The notes below the pieces were generated by a model. It was not told the DNA's origin and ran no database searches. It worked only from the letters and a program-made list of their open reading frames with translations. Positions 44,786 through 54,540 of a DNA stretch of 64,000 nt are shown piece after piece (the first letter of the stretch is position 1; every line of letters begins with the position of its first letter). Made by a program: the position numbers and the translations under genes. The stretch is taken from NCBI GenBank assembly GCA_947475415.1, contig CANJLH010000015.1, positions 1-64,000 on the forward strand, read 5' to 3'. This DNA comes from Caulobacteraceae bacterium (GTDB lineage: Bacteria > Pseudomonadota > Alphaproteobacteria > Caulobacterales > Caulobacteraceae).

Positions 44786-45963
44786 CAGGCGGCCCGCATG
44801 CCGGCGGCGCGCAGGGCGGCTTCGTCCGCCAGCAGCTGGTCGACCAGGGCCGCCACATCGCGCACGATCTTCGACTTCGGCCGGTGGTGGCTGATCGGGC
44901 CGCCCAGGTTCGCGGACGCCGCCGCGGCTTCCCAGTCGGACGAGATGCCCGCGTCGGCCTTGCGCTGCAGAGCCCGCTCGGCCTCGGCCATGGACGGCGC
45001 CGGGCCAAACATGCGGGTCGACAAGCGATTGAGCACGATACGCGGCTTCATGCCGACCGGCAGGTCAGCCTCGATCTCGTCTGACAAGGAACGCGCGGCC
45101 AGGAGCGCAGGCACCGTCAGCTCCGAGACCACCAGAACCTCGTCTGAGCCCGAGAGCGCGTCCACCGTCCAGTCGCGGCGATGGCGGGGCATATCGACGA
45201 CCACCGATTCATAGGCGTCGCTCACCAGGTCCAGCACCCGCAGCACCGACTCGCGAGAGGTCCGGTTGAAGGCCAGCGGATCACGTGGACAGGCCAGCAG
45301 GTCGAGCCCCTTGGCCACCTGGGTTGTGAAGGCCGCGATCATTCCCGCGTCGATGCGTTCGGCGGATACGCCCAGCTCGCCGATCGGCAGTGAGGCCTTG
45401 GCGCCCAGATAGGCCGCCGCGGCGCCATCAGCGAGGTTCAGGTCCACCAGGCAGACGCCACGGGGCTGTCCGGCCCGCATGGCCAGCATGGTGGCCAGTT
45501 CCACCGCCATGGTGGTCGCGCCGGAACCGCCGACGGCGCCGGTCACCGCCCAGCAACGGGACGGTAAGCGCGCCGTCGCTTTCGGCGAGGCCGCAGCCAT
45601 CGCAGGGGCAAAGATCAGCGCTTCCGCCGCCGCCGCCAAATCATCTGACGAGAACGGCGCCTCCAGCACGTCGGACCGCTCCAGGCGCAATAGGGTGCGC
45701 ACCAAGGCCGCCGGCAGACGCGCGCCTGTGAGCAGGGTCGCTGGCGGCGAGGGCATCGCCGCCAGCGCCGCCAGCGCCTGAGCCAGACCTTCTGAATCTG
45801 CGCCGTCCGCATCAATCAGCACCAGGTCTGCGTCCCCCGGCGCAAGGGTTCTCAGGCGCTCCATGTTCCCGGCCTCGAGGACCACCCCGAACAGCGTGCC
45901 TTGCGCCAGCGGGGCGAGGTTGGCGCCGATCGCCAGGACGCGACGCCCGATCAGCGGGTTCAT
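44785..45963 (-). CDS. cpaE: Pilus assembly protein CpaE/TadZ (ParA/MinD-like)
   Basis: Positions the Tad machinery at a cell pole in relatives. Residues 1-125 form an atypical receiver-like domain; residues 135-390 are a MinD/ParA-like ATPase domain. The P-loop reads GAVGGSGATT at 142-151, with no lysine at the position that is normally invariant, a feature also noted in other TadZ proteins. Switch regions follow: VCLVDLNLADGAA and SVVVDMPRH. It overlaps cpaC by four bases. ATP binding may persist but hydrolysis is doubtful. Confidence 0.9.
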
Positions 45964-47285
45964 GACTTGGGCTCCTCACGCCAGTTTTCACGCACCGACG
46001 CGCGCATTGGCACGTCCTGTCCCTTGCCGAGGAAGAACAGCTCAGCTTCGCCGGGCTCCACGCCCGTACTGAGCGGCGTCGCCGGCCGCGCCGCGAAATC
46101 GGCGGCCTCGGCCATCCGCGGCGTGACGATGATCACCAGTTCCGTTTCCTGCCGCCGCCAGCGGGCGGAGCGGAACAGGGCGCCCAGCACAGGCACCTCG
46201 CCGATGCCGGGCACCTGTCGTATGCTGTTCAGGTAGTCTTCCTGCAACAACCCGGCGATGGCGAAGCTGTCGCCGCTGCGCAATTCCACAGTGGTCGAGG
46301 CGCGCCGGACCGTCAGGCTGGGAATGTCGAAACCCGCCAGCCGGATATTGTTGCGCGGGTCGAGCTGGGAGACCTCCGGCGCCACCTGCAACCGGATCAG
46401 TCCGTTGTCCTGAACCGTAGGCTGGAAGCTCAGGTTCACGCCGAACTGGCGGAACTCGATGGTCACCGTGTCATTGCCGCCGGGCACGGGGAACGGAAAT
46501 TCGCCGCCTGCGAGAAAACTGGACTTCTCGCCCGATAGCGCAGTGAGGTTCGGCCGCGCCAACGTCCGGATAACGCCTTTTTCCTCCAGCGCCTGCAGGG
46601 TCGCATCGAGGGTCGCCGATCCTGAGAAGCCACGGATGTGCAGAAGACCCTGAGGCTCAGAGGCGCTGATCAGGCCGCCGCCGCCGGCAAAGTCCAGTCG
46701 CGGCCCGCTGGCGGCGATATTGATCCCGATATCCTTCATCGCCGAACGGCTGGCCTCGATGATCCGCACTTCCAGGATCACCTGTTCTGATGAGCGCACA
46801 GTCAGAGCCGAAGTTACGGCGCCCGGTGCGAACTTTTCCGCCAGCGCCTTTGCGCGGTTCGCGACGCCGGTGCTGGCCACATCACCGGTCAGCAGCAGGC
46901 CCTCGCCGAGGTTGCGAACATCGATGTGCTCCTCTGGAATGGCGGCCGCCAGGTCGCTCTGCAGGGCGGCGGCGTCATAACCAACCCGCACGTCGATGAC
47001 CTGCTGCAGGCGCCCGCCGGCCCCATAGACCAGCAGGTTGGTCGACCCCAGCGCCTTGCCGCGCACATAGAAGCTGCGGTCTGTGGTGGCGACGATCTGT
47101 GCGGTTTCTGGCTGAGCCACCACGATGCGGCTTGCCGGCGCGCCCAACTGGTAGGACAGGGATTTGTTCTTGGGAACGTTGATCACGCGGCTGGCGGCGG
47201 CCTCGCTCGGGAAGGAATCCGCTGCGGCGGGCGCTGCGGCGAGCAGGGTCGCCGCCAGGGCGACGGACGTGAAACGCAGTCTCAT
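45960..47285 (-). CDS. cpaC: Pilus outer-membrane secretin CpaC/RcpA
   Basis: Forms the outer-membrane pore of the Tad pilus. It has a signal peptide (residues 1-22, ending AAAPAAADS), a pilus-specific N-terminal domain with SYQLGAPASRIVVAQPETA, a BON-type region around 115-155, and the secretin domain at 225-405, including FPFPVPGG and the family's final LVIIVTPRM. Length 441. It is followed by cpaE with a four-base overlap, and preceded by cpaB ten bases upstream. The pilotin CpaD, which often lies next, is missing here. Confidence 0.92.
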   Translation of the reverse strand: MRLRFTSVALAATLLAAAPAAADSFPSEAAASRVINVPKNKSLSYQLGAPASRIVVAQPETAQIVATTDRSFYVRGKALGSTNLLVYGAGGRLQQVIDVRVGYDAAALQSDLAAAIPEEHIDVRNLGEGLLLTGDVASTGVANRAKALAEKFAPGAVTSALTVRSSEQVILEVRIIEASRSAMKDIGINIAASGPRLDFAGGGGLISASEPQGLLHIRGFSGSATLDATLQALEEKGVIRTLARPNLTALSGEKSSFLAGGEFPFPVPGGNDTVTIEFRQFGVNLSFQPTVQDNGLIRLQVAPEVSQLDPRNNIRLAGFDIPSLTVRRASTTVELRSGDSFAIAGLLQEDYLNSIRQVPGIGEVPVLGALFRSARWRRQETELVIIVTPRMAEAADFAARPATPLSTGVEPGEAELFFLGKGQDVPMRASVRENWREEPKS

Positions 47286-47295
47286 TCAAATACTC

Positions 47296-48177
47296 CTAGG
47301 CGCCGGCGCCGGCGCCGCGGCGCGGTTCGTCGCCTTCGACGACGATGATCAGGGGACGAACCGGCGTGGCCTTTGCGCCTTGCCGCGGAGACATTGGCGC
47401 GGCCGCAATACGACCGCCCAGGCCCACATCGGCGCCGCGAATCCGCGCCACCGGCTCCATGCCCGCCGCACCGTTGCGCCGTAGGGCCAGGGACAGATCA
47501 CCGAGGCTCGCGGCGACCGCGAGCTTTTGGGCGTCCTTGACCTTGACTTCCAGCGTGGCGGTGCTGGGGGGCTGCGGCTTGTTGGAGGTGGGGTCGGCGT
47601 TCAGATCCATGCCCAGCACGCGAACGTCCTGCAACACCACGTCTGCGACAAGGTTGCGCGGGGCGTCGCCGGTCGCGTCGGCCGCAAGGTTGCGCATCAG
47701 CATCACGTCCACCCGGTCGCCCGGCAGCGCGTGGCCCCCGACGCCAGAAACGTCGGTGACCTTGATGGTATAGGCCCGCATCCCCTCTCCAATCTCGGCG
47801 GCCACGGACGGGCGCGCCCCGGGCCCGCTGAGCTTCGTGGGCAGTATCGGCTCGCGTGCTGCGATCGGGGTCAGGGCCACCGGGGCGCCGCCGTCGTCCT
47901 GGGCGAGCGCCGCCTCGATCGTCGTGAAGGCCCCCTCCGGCGCGGCGCCCGGCGGAAGCTCGACCAGTCGCAAATGGCTGGCGTCGAGCCGATCACCGAA
48001 TTTGATATCCTGCGCGGCCACCACCACGGGCTTTGAACCCATCGGTAGGGTCTGCTGCGCCGTGGCCGCAGCGGAATGCGCCCCGGCGACGGCCGGCAGG
48101 GCGGTCTTGGCGACGACCAGGGCGGCGACCCCCAGTACGGCTGAAGCGCCAAGGCTGATCATGGTGATTAGACGCAT
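47296..48177 (-). CDS. cpaB: Pilus assembly protein CpaB/RcpC
   Basis: Periplasmic Tad component with an N-terminal helix (ISLGASAVLGVAALVVAKTAL) and a SAF domain (residues 45-125) that may bind sugars or peptidoglycan. The RcpC-type C-terminal domain includes ALPGDRVDVMLMRN. Length 293; the end is a GAGAGA low-complexity tail encoded by GGCGCC repeats at 47297-47318. It is the first gene of the minus-strand pilus run. The 183-base upstream gap holds an AT-rich segment but no pilin gene. Confidence 0.9.
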   Translation of the reverse strand: MRLITMISLGASAVLGVAALVVAKTALPAVAGAHSAAATAQQTLPMGSKPVVVAAQDIKFGDRLDASHLRLVELPPGAAPEGAFTTIEAALAQDDGGAPVALTPIAAREPILPTKLSGPGARPSVAAEIGEGMRAYTIKVTDVSGVGGHALPGDRVDVMLMRNLAADATGDAPRNLVADVVLQDVRVLGMDLNADPTSNKPQPPSTATLEVKVKDAQKLAVAASLGDLSLALRRNGAAGMEPVARIRGADVGLGGRIAAAPMSPRQGAKATPVRPLIIVVEGDEPRRGAGAGA

Positions 48178-48360
48178 CGTGCCCCCTGCAATTAAACCCT
48201 TGCGGTCTCGCAGGTTACGGGCCGGGGAATTTCGATATCACCAACAAAATTAGTAAATTGGTAAGCAAGGTTAACGCCGCTTGCATGCCATAGGGACAAG
48301 GGGGCTGGTCAGATCGGAATCTGCCCCTACTCTTTGAAGGCGGATGTAGAGGAGCGCGCG
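48178..48360. other. AT-rich intergenic region between cpaB and an aldo/keto reductase gene
   Basis: This 183-base divergent gap should hold the promoters of both genes. Bases 48229-48275 are much richer in A/T than the surrounding DNA and include TTAG-N7-GTAA (48250-48264) and a nearby GTTAAC. These resemble degenerate halves of the CtrA site TTAA-N7-TTAA but do not match it. No Flp pilin ORF is present. Confidence 0.35.
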
Positions 48361-49296
48361 ATGAAGGTTAGACGGTTGGGTGGCAGCGGCCTGAAGATTT
48401 CAGAGGTTGGCCTGGGCTGCAACAATTTCGGCATGCGCATCGGCCAGGAAGAATCGACCGCCGTCGTCGACGCCGCGATCGAAGCGGGGATCAACTTCTT
48501 CGACACCGCTGACATCTATGGCGGCGCCCAGTCAGAGGTGATGCTGGGTAAGGCGCTGGGCGACCGGCGCCAGGGCGTGGTTGTCGCCACTAAGTTCGGC
48601 ATGGCCATGACCGGCGCGCCTTATCAACGCGGCGGTTCGCGACGCTGGATCATGCAGGCCGTCGATGACAGCCTGCGCCGGCTGGGAACCGACTACATCG
48701 ATCTCTACCAGATGCATCAGCCGGACTTGGACGCGCCCCTCGAGGAAACCCTTCGCGCTCTCGATGACGTCGTGCGCGCCGGCAAAGTCCGCTACATCGG
48801 CAATTCGAATTACGCCGGCTGGCAGATCGCCGACGCCGACTGGACCGCGAAAGCCGGCGGGTTCTCCCGTTTTGTGTCGGCCCAAAACCTCTACAGCCTC
48901 CTGGAGCGCGGGATCGAGAACGAGGTCTTGCCCGCCTGCGATCGATTCGGGCTGGGCCAACTACCCTACTTCCCGCTGGCGTCCGGCCTGCTCACCGGCA
49001 AGTATCAGCGCGGCGCGCCGGCGCCGGAAGGCACACGCCTGGCCGCCTGGGGATCGCACGGCGCCAAGTCGCTTTCGGATCGCAACTTCGACAAGATCGA
49101 AGCGCTTTCCGCCTACGCCGAGGCGCATGGTCACACGATCCTGGACCTTGCGTTCGCCTGGCTGCTGGCCAACCCGGTGGTGAGCTCCGTCATCGCCGGC
49201 GCCACCAGGCCCGAACAGGTCAAGGCGAACGCCGCGGCAGGGGCATGGAGTTTAACCCCGCAAGAGGCGGCCGAAGTCTCCGCCCTCGTCGCCTGA
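48361..49296 (+). CDS. Aldo/keto reductase
   Basis: NADPH-dependent oxidoreductase of the TIM-barrel AKR family, 311 residues. The catalytic tetrad is visible: Asp and Tyr in FDTADIYGG, Lys in VVATKFGM, and His in LYQMHQPD. The cofactor-binding end contains SSVIAGATRPEQVKANA. I start at ATG 48361 because GGAG lies just upstream; ATG 48334 gives nine more residues. Substrate unknown. It is oriented away from the pilus operon and shows no functional connection to it. Confidence 0.92.
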   Translation: MKVRRLGGSGLKISEVGLGCNNFGMRIGQEESTAVVDAAIEAGINFFDTADIYGGAQSEVMLGKALGDRRQGVVVATKFGMAMTGAPYQRGGSRRWIMQAVDDSLRRLGTDYIDLYQMHQPDLDAPLEETLRALDDVVRAGKVRYIGNSNYAGWQIADADWTAKAGGFSRFVSAQNLYSLLERGIENEVLPACDRFGLGQLPYFPLASGLLTGKYQRGAPAPEGTRLAAWGSHGAKSLSDRNFDKIEALSAYAEAHGHTILDLAFAWLLANPVVSSVIAGATRPEQVKANAAAGAWSLTPQEAAEVSALVA

Positions 49297-49372
49297 CCGG
49301 TGAGCGCGTTATTCGGATTTCAACACCGATGAGGCGCAGCTAGGTTCGCGTGAATTGCAGGGGACGCTAGCC

Positions 49373-50008
49373 GTGGCTGCTGAAGAGGTCGTGACTGTGA
49401 CGTCGCAGGCGGGCGACGCCGGCCTGGCGGCTGCACATCGGGCCATGCTGCGGACCAGGGACCTGCAGTTTGACTTCACGGCGATCAAGGCGCCGGAACC
49501 TCCAACCTGGCTGGAGCCGCTGGCCAGGTTTTTCCAGGCGATCGCTCCCTTTCTGAAATTGCTGTTCTGGGCTGGCCTGGCCGTCGGGGCGGGGCTGGTG
49601 CTCTATTTCATTGCTCGCGAGTTGATGCGTGTCCGCTTCAAGCCCCGTGAACGCCCGGCTGCGGAGTCGGTCGCCGATTGGCGGCCCGAACCACGCCGCG
49701 CCCGGGCGCTGCTTGCTGACGCCGACCGTCTGGCGGCGGAGGGGCGCTATGATGAAGCCGTGCGCTTGATCCTGCACCGCGGCATCGACGAATTCGATGA
49801 GCGCCGTCCGGGGAGCGTGCGCCCGGCCTTGACCAGCCGCGAGATCGCCGTCCTTACGGCCATGCCACAATCGGGCCGCGCCGCCTTCGAGGCGATGGCC
49901 AGGGCGGTAGAGGCCAGCTTCTTCGCCGCCCGACCCGCGGGCGCGCCCGATTTCGCCGCCTGTCGCCAGGCCTATGAGCGCTTCGCCTTTCCCCAGGTCT
50001 GGGCATGA
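49373..50008 (+). CDS. DUF4129 domain-containing membrane protein
   Basis: A 211-residue protein with one central membrane helix (FLKLLFWAGLAVGAGLVLYFIA, about residues 53-74) and a C-terminal DUF4129 domain of helices. GTG 49373 is preferred, with AGGGG about ten bases before it; TTG 49355 is a weaker alternative. It heads a six-gene run, overlapping the next gene by four bases (ATGA). DUF4129 is often joined to MoxR/DUF58 operons, where its role is unknown. Confidence 0.8.
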   Translation: MAAEEVVTVTSQAGDAGLAAAHRAMLRTRDLQFDFTAIKAPEPPTWLEPLARFFQAIAPFLKLLFWAGLAVGAGLVLYFIARELMRVRFKPRERPAAESVADWRPEPRRARALLADADRLAAEGRYDEAVRLILHRGIDEFDERRPGSVRPALTSREIAVLTAMPQSGRAAFEAMARAVEASFFAARPAGAPDFAACRQAYERFAFPQVWA

Positions 50009-51264
50009 GCGCCGTCGCCGTCAGCCACGTCGCGCCGCCCCTATTCCGGCCACGGACGATCTTAGTCTTGGTGTTCGTGGCACTGTTTGTTTTTTCCGCA
50101 TTCGCGGTGCTTGCGACCTATGCGCCGGAACTGCGCTCGGGCAAGGATGGCGGCGCACACGCCCTGTCCAACTCCGCCGTGGGCTATGCCGGGGCCGTGG
50201 CGCTCCTGAAGGCGCGCGGGACCCCGGTGGTTGTGAGCCGCGGCGGCGAACCGGGGCCGTCCCACGCTTCCTTGGTGATCCTGACCCCGCCGCCATTCGC
50301 TGATCCCGACACAGTTGAGCACCTTGCCGGCCGCGGCGTGACTCTGATCGTGCTGCCCAAGTGGGCCGCCGCGCCCGATCCGCTGCATCCGGGCTGGGTT
50401 CGAAATGCGGGCCTGCTGGGCGCGGGCAAGGTCGTCGAGCGGATGCTATCGAACCTGGCTAAGACCTCGATTTTGTCCAACCGCACCGGGGTCGCCAGCC
50501 CGACCTTCAGTATCGCCCCTGGCGTGCGTGTCATTCACCCAGACGGTCGGTCCATGGACCTGAGCCAGTTGCGGCCTGGACCCATAGATCGTTTGCAGAC
50601 GATCTCCGGCCAAGGGTGGGCGCCGATCCTCACCGACGAGACCGGAGCGATGGTGCTCGCGGTGTCGCGCATATTTCCTCAGGTCTACGTCCTCGCGGAC
50701 CCGGACCTCCTGAACACCCAGGGTCTGGCGAAACTACCGACGGCCCAGGTCGGCATGACGATCATCGACGCTCTGCGCGCCAACCCGGCTGGGGTGATGA
50801 TTGACGTCAGCCTCAATGGCTTCGGGCGTTCGCGAAACGTCGGCAAGCTGATGTTCGAGCCGCCGATCCTGGGCGCTACGATATGCGCTGTGGCCGCGGC
50901 TCTGTTGATGGGTTTACACGGTCTGGCGCGGTTCGGACCGGCGGTCCGGACCGAACGCGGTCTGGCCCTGGGCGCATTAGGGCTGGTGGACAATTCCGCG
51001 GGCCTGATCCGCCTGGGCCGCAAGGAGGCCGATCTGGCCCGGCCCTACGCGACGCTGGCCCAGGCCATGACATTGCAGGCGACCGGCAATAGCCGTGGGG
51101 ACCCCGGCGACCGGCTGGACCGCCTTGAGCGGCTGGCGCGCCCGTCGATGAGCCGCGGGGACCTGCTGGCCGCGACGCAACTTGTAAGATCGCCCGCCGA
51201 CCTTCTGGCCGTGGCGCGGCGTTGGCGAACCTGGAGATTGGAGATGACGCGTGACCGTCACTGA
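50005..51264 (+). CDS. DUF4350 domain-containing membrane protein
   Basis: A 419-residue protein. Its N-terminal helix ([22 protein letters not shown]) is followed by a periplasmic-looking domain of about 250 residues with a glutamine-amidotransferase-like fold typical of DUF4350. A second helix lies near residue 295 ([14 protein letters not shown]) and a cytoplasmic helical tail follows. The start overlaps the DUF4129 gene and the end overlaps the moxR gene by 14 bases. It probably forms a membrane complex with its neighbours; the function is not known. Confidence 0.8.
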   Translation: MSAVAVSHVAPPLFRPRTILVLVFVALFVFSAFAVLATYAPELRSGKDGGAHALSNSAVGYAGAVALLKARGTPVVVSRGGEPGPSHASLVILTPPPFADPDTVEHLAGRGVTLIVLPKWAAAPDPLHPGWVRNAGLLGAGKVVERMLSNLAKTSILSNRTGVASPTFSIAPGVRVIHPDGRSMDLSQLRPGPIDRLQTISGQGWAPILTDETGAMVLAVSRIFPQVYVLADPDLLNTQGLAKLPTAQVGMTIIDALRANPAGVMIDVSLNGFGRSRNVGKLMFEPPILGATICAVAAALLMGLHGLARFGPAVRTERGLALGALGLVDNSAGLIRLGRKEADLARPYATLAQAMTLQATGNSRGDPGDRLDRLERLARPSMSRGDLLAATQLVRSPADLLAVARRWRTWRLEMTRDRH

Positions 51265-52207
51265 GGTGAAGACCCTGGCCCAACAGATCCGCGCCGAGGT
51301 GGCCAAGGCGATCGTCGGTCAGGCCGATACGGTGGACCTGATGCTGACCGCCCTGTTCGCTCGCGGCCATGTGCTGCTCGAGGGGCCGCCTGGCGCGGCG
51401 AAGACGTTTCTGGCGCAATGTTTTGCGCGCACCCTGGGTCTCGGCTTCGGCCGCATCCAGTTTACCCCGGACCTGATGCCCGCCGACATCATCGGGGCCA
51501 ACCTGTTTAACTTCCAGACCTCGGCCTTCACCCTCAACAAGGGTCCGCTGTTCTGCGAACTACTGCTGGCCGACGAGATCAACCGAACCCCGCCCAAGAC
51601 CCAGGCCGCGCTGTTGGAGGCGATGCAGGAGCGGCGGGTGACCATCGACGGCAAGTCCCACCACTTGAGCGACCGGTTCATGGTGGTGGCGACCCAGAAC
51701 CCGCTGGAGCAGCAGGGCACCTATCCCCTGCCGGAGGCCCAACTGGACCGGTTCCTGTTCAAGCAAACCCTTTCCTATCCCACCGAGGCCGAGGAGCGGC
51801 GGATCGTGGCGGCCTACGGTGTCCGCGCCGGCCAGCCGGACCCCGAAGCTCTGGGTGTATCGCCCGTGGCCAGCGCTGAGGCCCTGGCCGCCGCGGAGGC
51901 GGCGGTCGCCGCGATCAAGTTGAACGACGAGGTGGTGGGCTATGTGGTCGCCTTGATCCGCGCCACCCGCGAGACCGCCGATCTTCAGAGCGGCGCCAGT
52001 CCCCGCAGCGCCGCCATGCTGGCCCTGGCCGCCCGCGCCCGTGCCGCCCTGGACGGACGTGACTATGTGCTGCCGGACGACGTCAAGACCTTGGCGCTTC
52101 CCGCCCTGCGCCACCGGGTGATCCTGTCGCCAGCCGCCGAGATTGAGGGACGCCGCGCCGACCAGATCCTGCAGGGGTTGATCGAACAGGTCGAGGCGCC
52201 CCGGTGA
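51251..52207 (+). CDS. MoxR family AAA+ ATPase
   Basis: A 318-residue chaperone-like ATPase. Walker A is GPPGAAKTF, Walker B is [15 protein letters not shown], sensor 1 lies near VVATQNP, and an arginine-rich lid follows. MoxR ATPases help insert metals or assemble complexes, usually with a VWA/DUF58 partner. Here the DUF58 gene is 16 bases downstream. The start at 51251 lies inside the end of the DUF4350 gene. The client protein is unknown. Confidence 0.92.
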   Translation: MTVTEVKTLAQQIRAEVAKAIVGQADTVDLMLTALFARGHVLLEGPPGAAKTFLAQCFARTLGLGFGRIQFTPDLMPADIIGANLFNFQTSAFTLNKGPLFCELLLADEINRTPPKTQAALLEAMQERRVTIDGKSHHLSDRFMVVATQNPLEQQGTYPLPEAQLDRFLFKQTLSYPTEAEERRIVAAYGVRAGQPDPEALGVSPVASAEALAAAEAAVAAIKLNDEVVGYVVALIRATRETADLQSGASPRSAAMLALAARARAALDGRDYVLPDDVKTLALPALRHRVILSPAAEIEGRRADQILQGLIEQVEAPR

Positions 52208-52223
52208 TCCGAGGGATCCGGCC

Positions 52224-53534
52224 GTGATCTATCCCACCCGCCGGGCCGTGGCGGTGATGGCCCTCGGCGCGCCTGTGGCCCTGGCCGCCGGGCTGACGCA
52301 GAGCGGTCTGTGGGTGAGCGGCCTGGCCTGGGTGCTGGCGGCCGCGGGCCTGATCCTGGCCGACGCGTGGCTGGCGGCCTCGCCCGGAAAGCTCAGCCTC
52401 GCCCTTGACGCACCCCGCTCGCTCGGCGTCGGCGCGGAGGCGGAGGGATGGATTCGCGTGGCGTTCGATGGATCCGCTCCGCGCCTTGTGGAGACCGCCG
52501 CCAGCGCAGGCGAACGGCTGGGCGTCGAGCCCGTGCGCCAGGTCGTCAGCCTGTCTGGCGGCCGAGGCCGCGCTCGCCTGCGGCTGATCCCCCTTCGGCG
52601 CGGCGAAGCGCATATCGAAACCCTCTGGGCGCGCTGGCGAGGCCCGCTTGGTTTGGCCTGGATCCAGCGGCAGGACAAGATCGATCGCCCGTCGCCGATC
52701 ACCCCCGATATTCAGGGCGTCAAGGACGAGGCGCTACGCCTGTTCACCCGCGACGCGGTCTTCGGCCAGAAGGCGCAAATCGAGACCGGCGAGGGCTCGG
52801 ATTTCCACGCCCTCAAGGAATTCATCACCGGGATGGATATCCGCACCATCGACTGGAAGCAGAGCGCCCGCCACGCCCGGCTGATCGCCAAGGAGCACCG
52901 CACAGAACGCAATCACCAGGTGGTGCTGGCCATCGACTCCGGCCGGTTGATGTGCGCGCCCCTGAACGGCGCGCCGCGGGTGGACTGGGCGATCAACGCC
53001 GCTCTGCTGCTGGCCTTTATCTCGTTGAAGCTCGGCGATCGCGTGCGGCTGTTCGCTTTCGACGCCAAACCCCGCATCGCCAGCGGCGCCACGGCCGGAG
53101 CCGGCGCCTTCCCCCTGTTGCAGCGGCTCGCGGCGTCAATCGACTACACCGCCGAAGAGACCAACTTCACGCTTGGTTTGACCACCCTGTCCGGCGGTCT
53201 GGACCGCCGCGCCCTGGTGGTGATCTTCACTGATTTCGCCGATCCCACCAGCGCCGAGCTGATGATCGAAAATGTCGGACGGCTTATGCGCACCCACCTG
53301 GTGCTGTTCGTGGTCTTTCGCGACGAGGCGCTGGAGACAGTGGCCGCCGCCGATCCGCAGACTCCGGATGACGTTTCACGCGCGGTGATCGCCGGGATGC
53401 TGCTGAAGCAGCGCGAGGTCGTCACCGGCCGGCTGACCCGGCTCGGCGCGCGCATTGTCGACGCCCCGCTCAAGGGCATGGCCTCGGCGCTGGTGAACGG
53501 CTACCTCGACGCCAAGCGGCGGGAGCTTTTGTAG
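52224..53534 (+). CDS. DUF58 domain-containing protein (VWA-like)
   Basis: A 436-residue protein with two N-terminal membrane helices (about residues 10-50) and a cytoplasmic region. It includes the DUF58 signature GSDFHALKEFITGMDIRTIDWK and a VWA-like fold starting VVLAIDSGRLM; the DxSxS metal site is reduced to DSGR. DUF58 proteins partner MoxR ATPases. A four-base gap separates it from the SpoIIM-like gene. It probably acts as adaptor between MoxR and a membrane target. Confidence 0.87.
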   Translation: MIYPTRRAVAVMALGAPVALAAGLTQSGLWVSGLAWVLAAAGLILADAWLAASPGKLSLALDAPRSLGVGAEAEGWIRVAFDGSAPRLVETAASAGERLGVEPVRQVVSLSGGRGRARLRLIPLRRGEAHIETLWARWRGPLGLAWIQRQDKIDRPSPITPDIQGVKDEALRLFTRDAVFGQKAQIETGEGSDFHALKEFITGMDIRTIDWKQSARHARLIAKEHRTERNHQVVLAIDSGRLMCAPLNGAPRVDWAINAALLLAFISLKLGDRVRLFAFDAKPRIASGATAGAGAFPLLQRLAASIDYTAEETNFTLGLTTLSGGLDRRALVVIFTDFADPTSAELMIENVGRLMRTHLVLFVVFRDEALETVAAADPQTPDDVSRAVIAGMLLKQREVVTGRLTRLGARIVDAPLKGMASALVNGYLDAKRRELL

Positions 53535-53538
53535 CGAC

Positions 53539-54540
53539 ATGGCCGAGCTGCATCTGAAGAGCCACCGCTTCCGCGCCGAACGCGAGGCTGACTGGCGCCG
53601 GCTGGAGACTCTGCTTGACCGTATCGAGCGGCGAAGCGCCACGGCCGCCTCAGCCGACGAACTGCTGGAGATACCGGTCCTTTACCGCCAGGCCCTGTCG
53701 TCCCTGTCGGTCGCTCGGGCGATCTCGCTGGACCAGGGTTTGATCACCTATCTGGAAGGCCTGTGCACGCGCGCATACTTCTTTGTCTACGGCGCCAGGA
53801 CCGGCTTCTGGGAGCGGGTGACTCAGTTTTTCGCCGAGGACTGGCCGCGTGAGGTTCGGGGCCTATGGCGCGAAACTCTGGCGGCGGGGGTGATCATGTT
53901 CGGTGCGGCGCTGCTGGCCTACTATCTGGTCAGCGTTGACGCCGACTGGTTTCAGGCCTTCGTGCCCGGGGAGCTTGCGTCGGGCCGCGATCCGGCCGCG
54001 ACGGCCGCGTCCCTGCGCGCGACCCTCTACGATGCGCCCAAGGACGGTCGCACGGGATTGTCGTTCCTCGCCAGTTTCCTGTTCACTCACAACGCCCAGA
54101 TCGCCATCTTGTCCTTCGCCCTTGGGTTTGCGCTCTGCCTGCCGACGGCGGGCCTGATGGCCAGCAACGGCCTGATGCTGGGCGCCTTCATCGCCCTGTT
54201 CGCCAGCCGCGGCCTGGGCTTCGAGGCGACCGGTTGGTTGATGATCCATGGGGTCACCGAGCTCTTCGCCATCACCTTGGCGGGGGCGGCGGGTTTCGCC
54301 ATCGGCTGGCGTGTGGCCTTCCCGGGTGAGTTGTCGCGCATCGACGCTCTGGCTGTCGCGGGCAAGCGCGCGGCCACGGTGATGATCGGGGTGGTGATCA
54401 TGCTGTTCGTCGCCGGCCTGCTGGAAGGCTTCGCCCGCCAGCTGATCCGCGTGGACCTGGCCCGCTACGCCGTGGCCGTGACCAGCCTCCTGGTGTGGCT
54501 GGGGTATTTCTACCTGCCGCAACCGGAGCGCGGGCGATGA
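53539..54540 (+). CDS. Stage II sporulation protein M-like (SpoIIM family) membrane protein
   Basis: A 333-residue protein. A cytoplasmic N-terminal part (1-110) is followed by several helices typical of the SpoIIM/DUF95 family, with FTHNAQIAILSFALGF and MIHGVTELFAITLAGAAGF. The organism is not a spore former, so the name reflects only similarity; in sporulating bacteria SpoIIM works with a peptidoglycan hydrolase complex. It overlaps the RDD gene by four bases. A membrane-scaffold role in this operon is inference. Confidence 0.85.
   Translation: MAELHLKSHRFRAEREADWRRLETLLDRIERRSATAASADELLEIPVLYRQALSSLSVARAISLDQGLITYLEGLCTRAYFFVYGARTGFWERVTQFFAEDWPREVRGLWRETLAAGVIMFGAALLAYYLVSVDADWFQAFVPGELASGRDPAATAASLRATLYDAPKDGRTGLSFLASFLFTHNAQIAILSFALGFALCLPTAGLMASNGLMLGAFIALFASRGLGFEATGWLMIHGVTELFAITLAGAAGFAIGWRVAFPGELSRIDALAVAGKRAATVMIGVVIMLFVAGLLEGFARQLIRVDLARYAVAVTSLLVWLGYFYLPQPERGR

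Noticed and set aside
50930..50962. GC-rich palindromic stretch inside the DUF4350 gene
   Set aside because: The arms pair only partly, it lies within coding sequence, and such pairs are expected by chance in DNA this rich in CCG/CGG.
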